Under the pieces are notes generated by a model. The model was not told the DNA's origin and did no database searches. It was given only the letters and a program-made list of their open reading frames with translations. Made by a program: the position numbers and the translations under genes. Below, piece by piece: positions 8,004 through 17,040 of a DNA stretch of 56,040 nt; within the stretch, counting starts at the first letter, position 1; the number at the start of each line of letters is the position of its first letter. The stretch is taken from positions 1 to 56,040 of IMG/VR virus record IMGVR_UViG_3300042294_002897. The stretch is one strand, 5' to 3'. The stretch comes from a virus.

Positions 8004-8636
8004 TCAACAATAGGGTGGTGAACATCTTTTTTTTCCATCCAAACCTTTAACTTTTCCTTTACATACTTGCACCGCATAGCCGTTAGCGTAGGCACTTGGA
8101 TATACATCAAATTTTGCTTTTGCCGCCGATTTACCTCTTGCACATAATTTTGTTCCTGTTTTTTTTCGACCTTCTTGAACCTGTAGTTGTTTACTATCTG
8201 ATCTCTCCTCTAAATATTTTATGTACATTTCTAAATCATTCATACCGAAATAATCAATATTATTTTCATTGAACCATTGTAATACTTCTTGCCAACTTAC
8301 GTCTTTCTTGATACTTTTAAGACACTCTATTGAACTTTTCATATTGTTAGTCAACATTGGTTGTTCCTGTATCATATTAGTTTCGTTGTTGAAATTATTC
8401 TTCATAAAATCATACACTTGGTCAATCGATTCTGTTGATGACGCAACATGATCCTGAGCCCAGTCGTGACCATCATCCAATAGTTGTTCTACCTTATTTC
8501 TATCGTATTTTAACAATTCATTTGCTTGATCTCTAATTTGTTCTAAATTAGAAAAAAACATATATCTGTCTTCTTGTTCTGATACTAATTTTTCTAATAT
8601 TTTATATTGATCTTTGTTTAAAATAATTTTTTTCAT
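8004..8636 (-). CDS. Hypothetical protein with conserved basic Cys C-terminal module
   Basis: A 210-residue protein. Residues 1-155 are acidic and helical. The C-terminal ~50 residues form a compact basic module, TKLCARGKSAAKAKFDVYPS, then AYANGYAVQVCKGKVKGL and CSPPYC, with four Cys. I have seen this module in many aquatic phage proteins but cannot name the family. ATG 8636 overlaps the TGA of the upstream virion gene (ATGA), so the two are translationally coupled. Role unknown; possibly virion-associated or DNA-binding. Confidence 0.75.
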   Translation of the reverse strand: MKKIILNKDQYKILEKLVSEQEDRYMFFSNLEQIRDQANELLKYDRNKVEQLLDDGHDWAQDHVASSTESIDQVYDFMKNNFNNETNMIQEQPMLTNNMKSSIECLKSIKKDVSWQEVLQWFNENNIDYFGMNDLEMYIKYLEERSDSKQLQVQEGRKKTGTKLCARGKSAAKAKFDVYPSAYANGYAVQVCKGKVKGLDGKKRCSPPYC

Positions 8637-10114
8637 TTTTGGTTTACTATTTGAAAAGTTAATTGTCTTTTATAAGTATCTTTTTGTCCAGAAGTATTCA
8701 CTTTGATATCAACGTAATATTCATTGGGTATTTTATCTCTTGTGTCGAAAATAAAATAATACTCGTTAGGTGTTCGGTTTATAGGTGTCCACCCTTGAAC
8801 TTCTACTTCTGTTTGTCCTTCTCTTACATATACTCGATACTGAGCTTCTATGTTTTGTAAAACATATGCACTTGAATATGCTTGTTTTATTACCACCATC
8901 ACTTTTCGTATGTCGGTATTCACAATTTTTTCATTTTGTTTGATACCACTAAAATCAAACCCATACAATAGTGGGTCTTTAGACACACTACCAATCTGAT
9001 AAAATGCCGAGGAGGATTGTAAAACGAATTGGTTTTCAACATCATCAAGATTATTACCTTGTGCGATAATATTTGTCCATTTATCTGTAAATTGACAAGG
9101 AGTATTGTAACCTGATAAAGGTGGAATTACAACCTCATAAACACCCTTGGTTACCAAACAAGTAGTCAAACCTGTATAACCTGCTATGGGTTCATCATCA
9201 GGATCCAAAATGTCTACAATTGGATTTTGATCTAAATTTAAATAATCACCATTCGCAAAAATATACAAGTACAATTTGTTTGTTCTACCTTGTACAAAGG
9301 TGACTCGATTGTCTTCAATCAAATCATCAAATGTGGTTTGTAAGAATGGTTGATAGAATGTTTGTGTATGTCTTGTAAAAAATCCCACAGAATACGTTAC
9401 GGTGAGTCCTGTGATATTTTCTATTTGAGGGACGTATGCAATCCCCCAACCCGTAGAACCTGTCGTAGAACCCGTTATAATCGAATTTATTTCGTGGGTC
9501 ATATCAAAATTGATATCTTCGTTTCCAAATTCAAAGTGTTGTGTATCAACAATAGTCAAAGCAGAATAATTTAATCCTGTATTACCCGTACTAGTATTGT
9601 CGTTACTGTAAATGCCAGGCAAAGACCAATTTGTAATTGTAGTTGTTTGATACCAATTTGATGGTCTTGTAGAAAAATTCTTATTGTAACCCCAACTATC
9701 TAATGCGGGTGTATCCACATAATCGTATCCAACACCTTCATCCCAAGTTTGTGAGTTTCCTGTTGACCCAGAAGATTTTGGTATTCTGAAAAGAATTAAG
9801 TCAAATGAAGTTGCTCTTATCGATTGATCGGAGGCTTCTGTATTAAGAAGATCGATATCAAAACTTGAAGTGTTGGTCATCTTCAAGGTGTGAGTCATAG
9901 CGGATGTACAACCTGTGGATATAACACCTGAAGCTATGTTCTCCAATAATGGATCAAGATCTAAATCAAAGATAAACCTTGTAAAACCATTTGGGGCTGT
10001 TGTTTGAAGACTCGTACCATAAAATAATTGCATTACGGGGTTTCTACCCGTATTTACAAAACTACTCTTTTGTATGGTATTATTTTTTGAAAAATAAGAG
10101 CGGAAAATTGACAT
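8633..10114 (-). CDS. Putative virion structural protein (beta-rich)
   Basis: A 493-residue protein rich in Thr, Ser, Asn and Tyr with alternating beta patterns. It starts FRSYFSKNNTIQKSSFVNTG, contains many TGSTG/TGNTG turns, a likely Ig-like segment (~290-350, NKLYLYIFANGDYLNLDQNP) and ends with strand-like repeats. No enzyme motif is visible. It lies next to the gp5-like baseplate gene and is preceded by its own candidate late promoter, so a tail or baseplate role is likely. It is not recognisable as a specific T4 protein. Confidence 0.7.
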   Translation of the reverse strand: MSIFRSYFSKNNTIQKSSFVNTGRNPVMQLFYGTSLQTTAPNGFTRFIFDLDLDPLLENIASGVISTGCTSAMTHTLKMTNTSSFDIDLLNTEASDQSIRATSFDLILFRIPKSSGSTGNSQTWDEGVGYDYVDTPALDSWGYNKNFSTRPSNWYQTTTITNWSLPGIYSNDNTSTGNTGLNYSALTIVDTQHFEFGNEDINFDMTHEINSIITGSTTGSTGWGIAYVPQIENITGLTVTYSVGFFTRHTQTFYQPFLQTTFDDLIEDNRVTFVQGRTNKLYLYIFANGDYLNLDQNPIVDILDPDDEPIAGYTGLTTCLVTKGVYEVVIPPLSGYNTPCQFTDKWTNIIAQGNNLDDVENQFVLQSSSAFYQIGSVSKDPLLYGFDFSGIKQNEKIVNTDIRKVMVVIKQAYSSAYVLQNIEAQYRVYVREGQTEVEVQGWTPINRTPNEYYFIFDTRDKIPNEYYVDIKVNTSGQKDTYKRQLTFQIVNQK

Positions 10115-10124
10115 TCATGTATTT

Positions 10125-10135
10125 TACTATAAATA
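10125..10135 (-). promoter_or_regulatory. Candidate late promoter, TATTTATAGTA
   Basis: Read on the minus strand this is TATTTATAGTA, beginning 21 bases upstream of the ATG at 10114, in the short gap after the gp5-like gene. Same core, orientation and distance as the plus-strand sites. Confidence 0.55.
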
Positions 10136-11653
10136 TCAATTTATTCGGATATTTTCATTCAAAACTTTATACTTTATGATACCTAAATCTTCAGCTCTAC
10201 TACCATTAAGTGCAACATCGTCTGGAGGATATCCGTGGTATGGATGAACATGAGACAATACAAATTTTTCTAATCTATTCAAATAATCAACCAGTCTTTC
10301 TCCTCTAACAGTACTGAATGTACTTGGTAACACATTTTGAGTAAATTGTTCTTGTGTAATACCCATCATGGTATTCGGATATGGAGATAATGAAGGAGAA
10401 TAAGTTATCGGATTATTAGATTTTGGAGATGATAAAACTATATTGTTTGCACTAGCCATTATAAATGTGCCGAAAATTTCTTCATTATTTACAGGTTTTA
10501 GTTTATCTAATCCTATTGATTTCGGTTGGCCTATAAAATCTTTTGAACTTACCAAACCAAAATAATAACTATCAGTACCTGAACCTGGATTTAATGTTAT
10601 TTTAGAAATTATGGATGAAATATTAGAGAATGTAGTTGGATTAATATTACTATCTCCAGCAGAAATTTGAATTCTTATATTAGCATTTGGTCTATAGATA
10701 AATGGGAATTGGTCTTTTACTTGGAATCCTTCTATTGAATTGCTATCGTTAACATCTTTTATAAATTTATTTATAGTGGTTATAGTATCGTTTAAATTCA
10801 AAGAAAAAAACTTTTTAGTTACAAGTAAAAATTTAGAAGTTTCCAAATCACTATCATAATTTATAACATTAGTTGTTATTAAATTTGACGATCGTAAACT
10901 ATAAAGTGTGATATCACCGTTAAAAATTTTTTGTGGATTATCTGGATTATAGATATTCCACTCTACCATCATTTTTGTATCTAAAATTTTTGTTTCTAAT
11001 TTTATAATTGTTTGGATTGGTCCAGCAACTGGAATTGAATTGAAACTTGAGACTTGGACGTAGGCCCTATCAAGATTTGCAACTGGTTTATCTCTTTTAT
11101 CTAAAAATTTAGTTTTTCCAGATCTTATTAAAACCGTGTCTAATCCTTGAGTTCCTTCTCTTATGATTATATCAGATTTTCCTCTACCTAAAAGAGCAAC
11201 ATCACCTAAATCTGGAAAAACACCGAAACTAGAGGTGGGATCTATCCATTCACCTGTGGTTTTGTCTTTTAAAGGTATTGTGGATTTTATTCTATAACCT
11301 AAAGTTGTGTAAGTTCCTGCAGCAATTTCATTTTCAAAAGGTAAAGACATCATACTTGTAAACATTCCTTGAATGTAATATCTGTCTTGAAATCTTTCTT
11401 GTGGATTTTGAAAAATTAATGAAACTCTTTCATTTTCTAATGGTACTTGGTTAAAAAATAATGGGATGAGTGGCAAAAAAACGTAAGGATCTCTTTCGGT
11501 CCATTCGTCACCTGGTTTAAATTTCCAACCTTCTAATGCGTTTATCTGATTTTGATCAGAAGGTTGTACACGTACTCTACCTAATCCCATCGGATCTTTG
11601 TTATTTATTACACTACCTACGAAGAGTACCTGACCTAAGGATTTATCTGCCAT
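10136..11653 (-). CDS. 5: Baseplate hub protein with gp5-like OB fold
   Basis: A 505-residue protein. The N-terminal ~100 residues have the OB-fold layout of phage gp5/gpV spike-base proteins: GQVLFVGSVINNKDPMGLGR, VRVQPSD, then DPYVFLPLIPLFFNQVP and an oligomer-type strand pair (ERVSLIFQNP, RYYIQGM). The rest is beta-rich without a lysozyme domain; the C-terminal VRGERLVDYLNRLEKFVLSHVHPYHG resembles the coiled start of a trimeric end. It probably forms the centre of the baseplate. It overlaps the preceding small gene by 11 bases. Homology to T4 gp5 covers only the OB part, so the symbol is tentative. Confidence 0.68.
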   Translation of the reverse strand: MADKSLGQVLFVGSVINNKDPMGLGRVRVQPSDQNQINALEGWKFKPGDEWTERDPYVFLPLIPLFFNQVPLENERVSLIFQNPQERFQDRYYIQGMFTSMMSLPFENEIAAGTYTTLGYRIKSTIPLKDKTTGEWIDPTSSFGVFPDLGDVALLGRGKSDIIIREGTQGLDTVLIRSGKTKFLDKRDKPVANLDRAYVQVSSFNSIPVAGPIQTIIKLETKILDTKMMVEWNIYNPDNPQKIFNGDITLYSLRSSNLITTNVINYDSDLETSKFLLVTKKFFSLNLNDTITTINKFIKDVNDSNSIEGFQVKDQFPFIYRPNANIRIQISAGDSNINPTTFSNISSIISKITLNPGSGTDSYYFGLVSSKDFIGQPKSIGLDKLKPVNNEEIFGTFIMASANNIVLSSPKSNNPITYSPSLSPYPNTMMGITQEQFTQNVLPSTFSTVRGERLVDYLNRLEKFVLSHVHPYHGYPPDDVALNGSRAEDLGIIKYKVLNENIRIN

Positions 11654-11843
11654 TTCTTATTGTGTATTCAGAGTAAATTTTATTGTACAAATTTTCTATG
11701 TTGTCTAAATGCAAAGATAAATTTATAATCATTTGTTTAGTTTGTTCAAAATCGTCAGATAAAAAATTCATTGAATCTATTAAATCTTTGTTAGAACTTG
11801 ATTTAATATCTAGAATAATTTTATTTAAATTTTCAACTTCCAT
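11643..11843 (-). CDS. Small coiled-coil protein
   Basis: A 66-residue acidic helical protein (MEVENLNKIILDIKSSSNKD...) with heptad-like Leu/Ile spacing. ATG 11843 is chosen because it follows the stop of the upstream gene by one base; a longer form would start inside that gene. It sits between two baseplate-type genes and overlaps the next by 11 bases, so it is translated as part of the same operon. Possibly a small structural or assembly factor. Confidence 0.65.
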   Translation of the reverse strand: MEVENLNKIILDIKSSSNKDLIDSMNFLSDDFEQTKQMIINLSLHLDNIENLYNKIYSEYTIRNGR

Positions 11844-11844
11844 A

Positions 11845-13791
11845 CTAAAATGATTGACCAAATCCTTGCATCGGAAGTACAAAAGGTCCTTGTACTGTTC
11901 CTAAATTGGTAGTTATTTGTGTTTTACCATTTGCAATTCTTTCATTTTCTATACCAATAATAGAATTTTTTAATACTAACATTCCAATATTAGGTTTCCC
12001 ACTTGGCATAGGTCCTGTTGGTACTCCTAATTTTTGTAATTGTTTAGTCACATTAAGAAATGCTCTTATATCTGAAAATCCTGATTTAAATCTAGCTAAT
12101 GGCATTAATTGACTTGGTATATCAATTCTAACTGAGGTAAGAGCCAATCTAATTAAATCTAACATTTCATCTATTACACTTTCACATCTCCTATAATCTT
12201 GTATCAATTTATTAATAATAAGACCAGCCTCAATAAGGGAAATAATCATAGCATATTTTTTATTAGCCGCATTTTTTCTAAGTTCGATCACAATTCTTCT
12301 CAATATTATTTTTAATTCTTGTACAATTATATTTCTTAAAATTTGAACATATCTAGCAACTATTTTAGACATAATTTGTATCGCAAATTTTCTAAATTTT
12401 TTTATAAACTCAAATGAGTCGGTTATTTCTGAAATTTCAGATAACATATTATTCCTAGTACTTATGATCATAATATAAAATGGTAGTAAAACTTTAGGAG
12501 TAAGTATAGACATAAAAATACCTTTAGGTATTGCAGAAAGAATATCTAAATTTAGATTGGCTTGAATATTAATAGAAGGTAGTAAAAGTTTTAAACGTTT
12601 CTGAATAACATCTTGTGTATTGTTAAAAACTTGAGAAATTTGTTGAGAGTTATTTTCATCAATTTGAAGAACTTCAAGGATCGATTGTAAAATTTCTTCA
12701 CTATTAACTGGTGCTTTTACGTTATCACAATCTTCAAATTCCATGACACCACTAATAATATTATTAGTTATAGTATTAATTTCTCTCAAATCTATTTCTG
12801 TGAATTCAAAAAAACTGTTATCTATGGCGTTTGTTGGTGACACTTTTGCATTTCCACTTACATCAATTTCACTTCTATCATCAAAACAGAGTCCCATAAT
12901 TCTTTGTAAAATAATTTGAAATTTTGTTTGTGTCTCGACTTGTTTACTAGTTAAACCAATTTCTATACTCATAAAACCACTGAGTAGTTCGAAAATTATA
13001 CCAATTATTCCTTGAATATCAGTAACTTGAATTGTTTTAAAATAATCGACTAAAAACTCTGAAACTAAATTTTCTGGTTGTCTATTTAAAAGAGTTACTT
13101 TGAAATAATGTCCAGGTTGATTTAAATTATTTATTGTTGTATACTCTATATCAAATAAATTTTGTGTAGAAAATCCATTGTAGTTGGTATTAAATTCTTG
13201 ACTAAATGGTTTATTTATATTTTGTATCAAAGTATAAAGTTGTTTATTAAATGGATTACGACCTCTAAAATTAACGGGTGCTACTGGAAGTTTTTCATAA
13301 GAAATCTTTCCAATTGGCGAGTTAGGGTCTATTTTAAGCATCCCAAATATATCAACAGATTTTACGGGTATGTAAATTCCTAAAGAAGTAGATCCTAAAT
13401 AGGTTTGTTCTTGTGAACAACCAATTTCAGAAATCATTTCATCAGTTATTATTTGAGGAATTTCAGAAACAATTTGAGTGAGTGATCTTACAAAGATACT
13501 TTTGATGTAATTTAAATTATCATTATTTGATTTACCTGAAAACCCTAAACCAGGTAAACTTCTTCCTATATCTGTAAGTTTTTCTAATTGATTTTTAATC
13601 TTTCGTTGAAATTCTTTGTTTTTTTTTTCTAAATTTTGTATGTCCGAAATTATTTTATTAGCGGATTGTTCTATATTAGAATCTTCTTTGCTTGTTATTT
13701 CAGATTCAGCTACTTTGGAATCATTAAAACTCTTGAACGAGTTAATTTCGGATTCGAAAAGTGTGTACTTATCATCAAATGGACCTGCCAT
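11845..13791 (-). CDS. Large virion or baseplate-associated protein, unassigned
   Basis: A 648-residue protein. Residues 30-75 form a predicted coiled coil; ~100-260 are mixed, with GCSQEQTYLGSTSLGIYIPV; the C-terminal half (~420-600) is a long run of hydrophobic and basic helices (LPFYIMIISTRNNMLSEIS, RYVQILRNIIVQELKIILRR) without clear transmembrane spacing; the last 40 residues are Gly/Pro-rich. It precedes the gp5-like gene in the same operon. This position in T4-like phages usually carries hub or wedge proteins, but I see no motif that decides which. Confidence 0.65.
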   Translation of the reverse strand: MAGPFDDKYTLFESEINSFKSFNDSKVAESEITSKEDSNIEQSANKIISDIQNLEKKNKEFQRKIKNQLEKLTDIGRSLPGLGFSGKSNNDNLNYIKSIFVRSLTQIVSEIPQIITDEMISEIGCSQEQTYLGSTSLGIYIPVKSVDIFGMLKIDPNSPIGKISYEKLPVAPVNFRGRNPFNKQLYTLIQNINKPFSQEFNTNYNGFSTQNLFDIEYTTINNLNQPGHYFKVTLLNRQPENLVSEFLVDYFKTIQVTDIQGIIGIIFELLSGFMSIEIGLTSKQVETQTKFQIILQRIMGLCFDDRSEIDVSGNAKVSPTNAIDNSFFEFTEIDLREINTITNNIISGVMEFEDCDNVKAPVNSEEILQSILEVLQIDENNSQQISQVFNNTQDVIQKRLKLLLPSINIQANLNLDILSAIPKGIFMSILTPKVLLPFYIMIISTRNNMLSEISEITDSFEFIKKFRKFAIQIMSKIVARYVQILRNIIVQELKIILRRIVIELRKNAANKKYAMIISLIEAGLIINKLIQDYRRCESVIDEMLDLIRLALTSVRIDIPSQLMPLARFKSGFSDIRAFLNVTKQLQKLGVPTGPMPSGKPNIGMLVLKNSIIGIENERIANGKTQITTNLGTVQGPFVLPMQGFGQSF

Positions 13792-13794
13792 TAG

Positions 13795-14157
13795 TTATAG
13801 TTTATACTTCGGATTATCTATAGATTCAGCGTCTTTTGTAATTAATGCTTGTAACATTTCTTCGTCAATATCTGTCAAGTTCATATCATCTTTATTGGTG
13901 TTTTTTTCCCATATAGTTGATTGAAGTTTTGCTAACGTAAGTTTTTTTTCAACAACATCATTAATTATCTTTTGTTGTTTTTCCAAAACGGGACCTATAT
14001 TTTGCATATCATCAGGATCTTTTAAAAATGCTAACATTTTATTTTGAATTCTAATGGCGGTGGATCTTTGTTCTACAAGTTCATTATAAATTTCTTGCAT
14101 AAGTGTTAAAATACTATCTTTAGATAGATTTATTTCTTTTTTTCTAATTTTACTCAT
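13795..14157 (-). CDS. Hypothetical helical protein beside late sigma gene
   Basis: A 120-residue Lys/Glu-rich helical protein (LTLMQEIYNELVEQRSTAIR...) with coiled-coil character. It lies between the gp55-like sigma gene (29-base gap) and the large virion gene (3-base gap). It could be a structural accessory or a transcription cofactor such as a gp33 analogue by position, but no motif supports either. Confidence 0.6.
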   Translation of the reverse strand: MSKIRKKEINLSKDSILTLMQEIYNELVEQRSTAIRIQNKMLAFLKDPDDMQNIGPVLEKQQKIINDVVEKKLTLAKLQSTIWEKNTNKDDMNLTDIDEEMLQALITKDAESIDNPKYKL

Positions 14158-14186
14158 AATATTAAATATAGTCAGTTTAAGTAATT

Positions 14187-14900
14187 TTAAAGTAAATCAT
14201 TGAGGACTGATAAATATAGTTTTTTAAATTTTTTCATGGCAGTCCTAATTTCTTTTGTGTTTAAATTCGACATTTCTCTAATTGACATCAAAATTATGTT
14301 TTTATTAAATTTGTTATTTCCAGATTCTTGAAAAATATTATCATAGTTTGAAAGTATTTCTAAAAGAGACAACCCCAATTTTTTTTCATTATCATTGATG
14401 TTATTAGTTTCTAAAAATTCACTTAATTTAACAATGAAGTGACTAATTATTTTTTCAGTTTCATGGGGTTCAGCATCAATGTAATAAATCATATCATGCC
14501 TATCTTCTAAAGAACTTGATATATCTTCATAAGATACATTACGATTTGTGTCTTTTTGATCTTTTATTATTTGACCCATCAAATAATTTTTACAAATAGT
14601 ACCAAAGTATGAATAAGCTTTTTTATTTTTTGATGGATTAAATTTATCTACTTTCGTCATAAGAAAAGAGTGAGTATCGTTGTGAATTTCTTCAAACGTC
14701 ATATCTTTTCTGTATAGTTTGTATCTTCTTATTATCGAAGATATCATCTTATCTAAAGGTTTTCTTAAGAAAGTATTATAGATTTCATTTCGTTTTTCAG
14801 ATGTTTGAGCCTCTAAAAATTTTTTTACAGCCTCTTCTTCTGGAATATCAAAATAGTTATCTTTAATTCCTCTTTTTTTTTGATTAATATTATCCGACAT
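14187..14900 (-). CDS. 55: Late-transcription sigma factor, T4 gp55-like
   Basis: A 237-residue protein whose residues ~55-120 match the sigma region 2 core of T4 gp55: IIRRYKLYRKDMTFEEIHND, DKFNPSKNKKAYSYFGTICKN, then a basic stretch. It lacks a region 4, as expected for gp55, which works with a sliding-clamp coactivator. It would direct host RNA polymerase to late promoters; the TATTTAT motifs in this window are the natural candidates. Its ATG overlaps the TAA of the upstream glycosyltransferase gene by one base. It is slightly longer than T4 gp55 (185 residues), with an extended C-terminus. Confidence 0.85.
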   Translation of the reverse strand: MSDNINQKKRGIKDNYFDIPEEEAVKKFLEAQTSEKRNEIYNTFLRKPLDKMISSIIRRYKLYRKDMTFEEIHNDTHSFLMTKVDKFNPSKNKKAYSYFGTICKNYLMGQIIKDQKDTNRNVSYEDISSSLEDRHDMIYYIDAEPHETEKIISHFIVKLSEFLETNNINDNEKKLGLSLLEILSNYDNIFQESGNNKFNKNIILMSIREMSNLNTKEIRTAMKKFKKLYLSVLNDLL

Positions 14901-15703
14901 TAATTTGTTTCTGAAACAAATTTTATATTTCTGTCAATTGTAAAAAAATGTTCTTTTTTAGCGGTAGATATCCAAAATTTTACTTCGTCTTCTGTCATTA
15001 TATTTTTTCCATTTTTGTAATTCCAAAAAATAGAACCTTCTCTTAATGTAGTATGTTTGTATCCAATTTTTGGGATTGTCATAATAACTAAATTATTGTA
15101 TGTCATTCTCAAAAAGAATTCATAAACAAAAGTTAGTTTCATAGTGGCTTTAAAACCACCAAAATTTAAAAATTTTTGTTTATTAATCACCATACCAGAT
15201 GATTGAAAATTCTGATATTGTAATAAAGTTTCATTTGACAAAATTCCAATTTCCTGAGAAAAATTAGCGGCAAAAGTCGCTTCATTTGTAAACCCTAAAA
15301 ACATTCCCTTTTCGTCAACATCAACCACCATTGGTAAAAAACCATCAACATTTGGATACACGGTTATGTATTTTTTTATATTTCTGAACCAAACATTAGA
15401 ATATTCATCGTCAAATTCCAAAAAACTCACATACTCACAATTAGAATTTTCAACACCAAAATTAATCTGAGATTGAAAATTTGGTTTTTTTACCCACTCA
15501 ATCAATTTAGTATTTAATTTATCAAAGTCATATTCTTTAAGAAACTTGACTAAGTTTTCTTCTTGGGTATGTACAATTAATAATTCTTCTGGTAATATTT
15601 CTTGATTTTGAATTGATTTAATGCATTTATCAAAATAGACCTCAAAATCTTTTGTTAAAGCAGATTTTATTGGTAATATTACACTTAAATTAATTTTTTC
15701 CAT
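14900..15703 (-). CDS. GT2-like glycosyltransferase
   Basis: A 267-residue protein with a GT-A family 2 layout: start strand LSVILPIKSALT, then SIQNQEILPEELLIVHTQ, NFGVENSNCEYVSFLEFDDE (acidic DxD-type site, about residues 85-105), and an acceptor part with KQKFLNFGGFKATMKLTFVYEFFLRM. It would transfer a sugar from a nucleotide donor. It is the member of the first glycosyltransferase cluster that touches the sigma gene (1-base overlap). Substrate unknown. Confidence 0.82.
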   Translation of the reverse strand: MEKINLSVILPIKSALTKDFEVYFDKCIKSIQNQEILPEELLIVHTQEENLVKFLKEYDFDKLNTKLIEWVKKPNFQSQINFGVENSNCEYVSFLEFDDEYSNVWFRNIKKYITVYPNVDGFLPMVVDVDEKGMFLGFTNEATFAANFSQEIGILSNETLLQYQNFQSSGMVINKQKFLNFGGFKATMKLTFVYEFFLRMTYNNLVIMTIPKIGYKHTTLREGSIFWNYKNGKNIMTEDEVKFWISTAKKEHFFTIDRNIKFVSETN

Positions 15704-15707
15704 AATT

Positions 15708-16763
15708 TTAATTATTTTGTATTTGGTTTAGTTGGTCTTCGAAGAACATCTTCCTTTTATTTTGAAAATCTTCAAATATTTTTAAAACTTCGGATTCGAA
15801 ATCGTCTATTTTTGTGTATTTATTTACAGTTTCAAAACCTGATTCATATAATTTTGGAGTTACTGAATCTTCTAACCAAGTTTGAGTAAAGTCTGCAATT
15901 ACATCGATAATTTGTAATGGATCTTCAACCCAAATACCATTGTTGTCATTCATCCATTCTGGTTTGATATACGGAATTTTACCAATTACTGGAACACCTG
16001 TTGCCATACATTCTATTGGAAATGTTCCAAATGAAGATGTGGGATCAATCCATACACCAAGAAAAGCGTCTTGCATTGTTTTAGCAAATTCTTCTTCGGA
16101 GATCCCACGTAAGTCTCTGAATGTAACAAACCTAAATTGCGGGTATTTTAAATAAAATGATTTTATAAGATTTAATCCATCACGTTGTTCTCTTGAATGA
16201 ACCACTACTATTGGTTTTGGTGGCTTTACTTGGGGTACAAAACAACTTGAAATCAAAGGGGTTAGAACTTCAACCGACATATTTTTCATAATCTTAGAAA
16301 TCCAATCTTTTTGTGTCTCACTAGTTGTGATACATTTGAAAAACCCAAATTGGCTCCAATTAGCACCAGGTTGTAAAGTTTCTAAAATGTGATCATATGC
16401 TTGACATAGTACTATTTTTCCACAAGGTAAATTTTTAACTTGATCCATCACAAAACCAAAAATTTCAGGTATAACTAACAAATCATCAGGTGCGATCTGT
16501 AAATTAGTCCCTTCTAAAATTGAAAAATTAAGGTTTTTATATTTTTTATATGTCCAAGAATTAACGTCAACATAATCTTTTTTTTCATATAACATTATGA
16601 CATTGTGACCGTTATCTTTTAACACCTGGGCAATGTCATAAATAATGCGTATCGAAGCTTTAGCATTACCCTTAGTATCTTGTAAAAAAAAATATATTTT
16701 ATTAGTTTTATTAATTATGTTGGAAATAGATTTTTCCAAATTTAGTTTTAAATCTTCACTCAT
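15708..16763 (-). CDS. GT-B glycosyltransferase (GT4-like)
   Basis: A 351-residue protein. The N-terminal Rossmann half starts with KIYFFLQDTKGNAKASIRI; the C-terminal donor-binding half has PIVVVHSREQRDG, FLGVWIDPTSSFGTFPIECM and ATGVPVIG, the E-x-loop typical of GT4-like enzymes. It acts on a nucleotide-sugar donor with unknown acceptor. It is followed within 4 bases by the GT2 gene, part of one minus-strand operon. Confidence 0.82.
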   Translation of the reverse strand: MSEDLKLNLEKSISNIINKTNKIYFFLQDTKGNAKASIRIIYDIAQVLKDNGHNVIMLYEKKDYVDVNSWTYKKYKNLNFSILEGTNLQIAPDDLLVIPEIFGFVMDQVKNLPCGKIVLCQAYDHILETLQPGANWSQFGFFKCITTSETQKDWISKIMKNMSVEVLTPLISSCFVPQVKPPKPIVVVHSREQRDGLNLIKSFYLKYPQFRFVTFRDLRGISEEEFAKTMQDAFLGVWIDPTSSFGTFPIECMATGVPVIGKIPYIKPEWMNDNNGIWVEDPLQIIDVIADFTQTWLEDSVTPKLYESGFETVNKYTKIDDFESEVLKIFEDFQNKRKMFFEDQLNQIQNN

Positions 16764-16767
16764 TTTA

Positions 16768-17040
16768 TTATAATTTTTGAATAAATTTATTGAATAACAT
16801 AGTGTTCCACGCTAATCTGAAAGAAACACTTAAATCGTGAGAATTTTTACTTGCGACCATTTTTTCATCAATGGGTTGCATTTCCGAAAAAATCACATCT
16901 GTTAAAGTTTTTACTATTTCAAATTTAATTACGGAAATATGTTGATTTTCACCTGTTCCCGAAAAGTCCGGTCTATCTATAAAATTATCAATTGCGTTGA
17001 TATTAAGATAGTATTGTTCTCCTAAAACGTCTAGCATCAT
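16768..17040 (-). CDS. Small hypothetical protein in glycosylation operon
   Basis: A 90-residue protein (MMLDVLGEQYYLNINAIDNF...) with no recognised domain. ATG 17040 overlaps the TGA of the HAD-like gene (ATGA), so it is translationally coupled. Position between a HAD-like gene and a GT-B gene suggests a role tied to the glycan pathway, but nothing in the sequence specifies it. Confidence 0.6.
   Translation of the reverse strand: MMLDVLGEQYYLNINAIDNFIDRPDFSGTGENQHISVIKFEIVKTLTDVIFSEMQPIDEKMVASKNSHDLSVSFRLAWNTMLFNKFIQKL

Noticed and set aside
7955-8143. N-terminal extension of the 7550 gene to 8143
   Set aside because: It would overlap the conserved C-terminal module of the gene at 8004, and a host-type promoter sits just upstream of ATG 7954.
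10125-10135. T4-type late promoter TATAAATA on the plus strand at 10128
   Set aside because: No plus-strand gene follows; the gene to be served is on the minus strand, where the site reads TATTTAT as at other starts.
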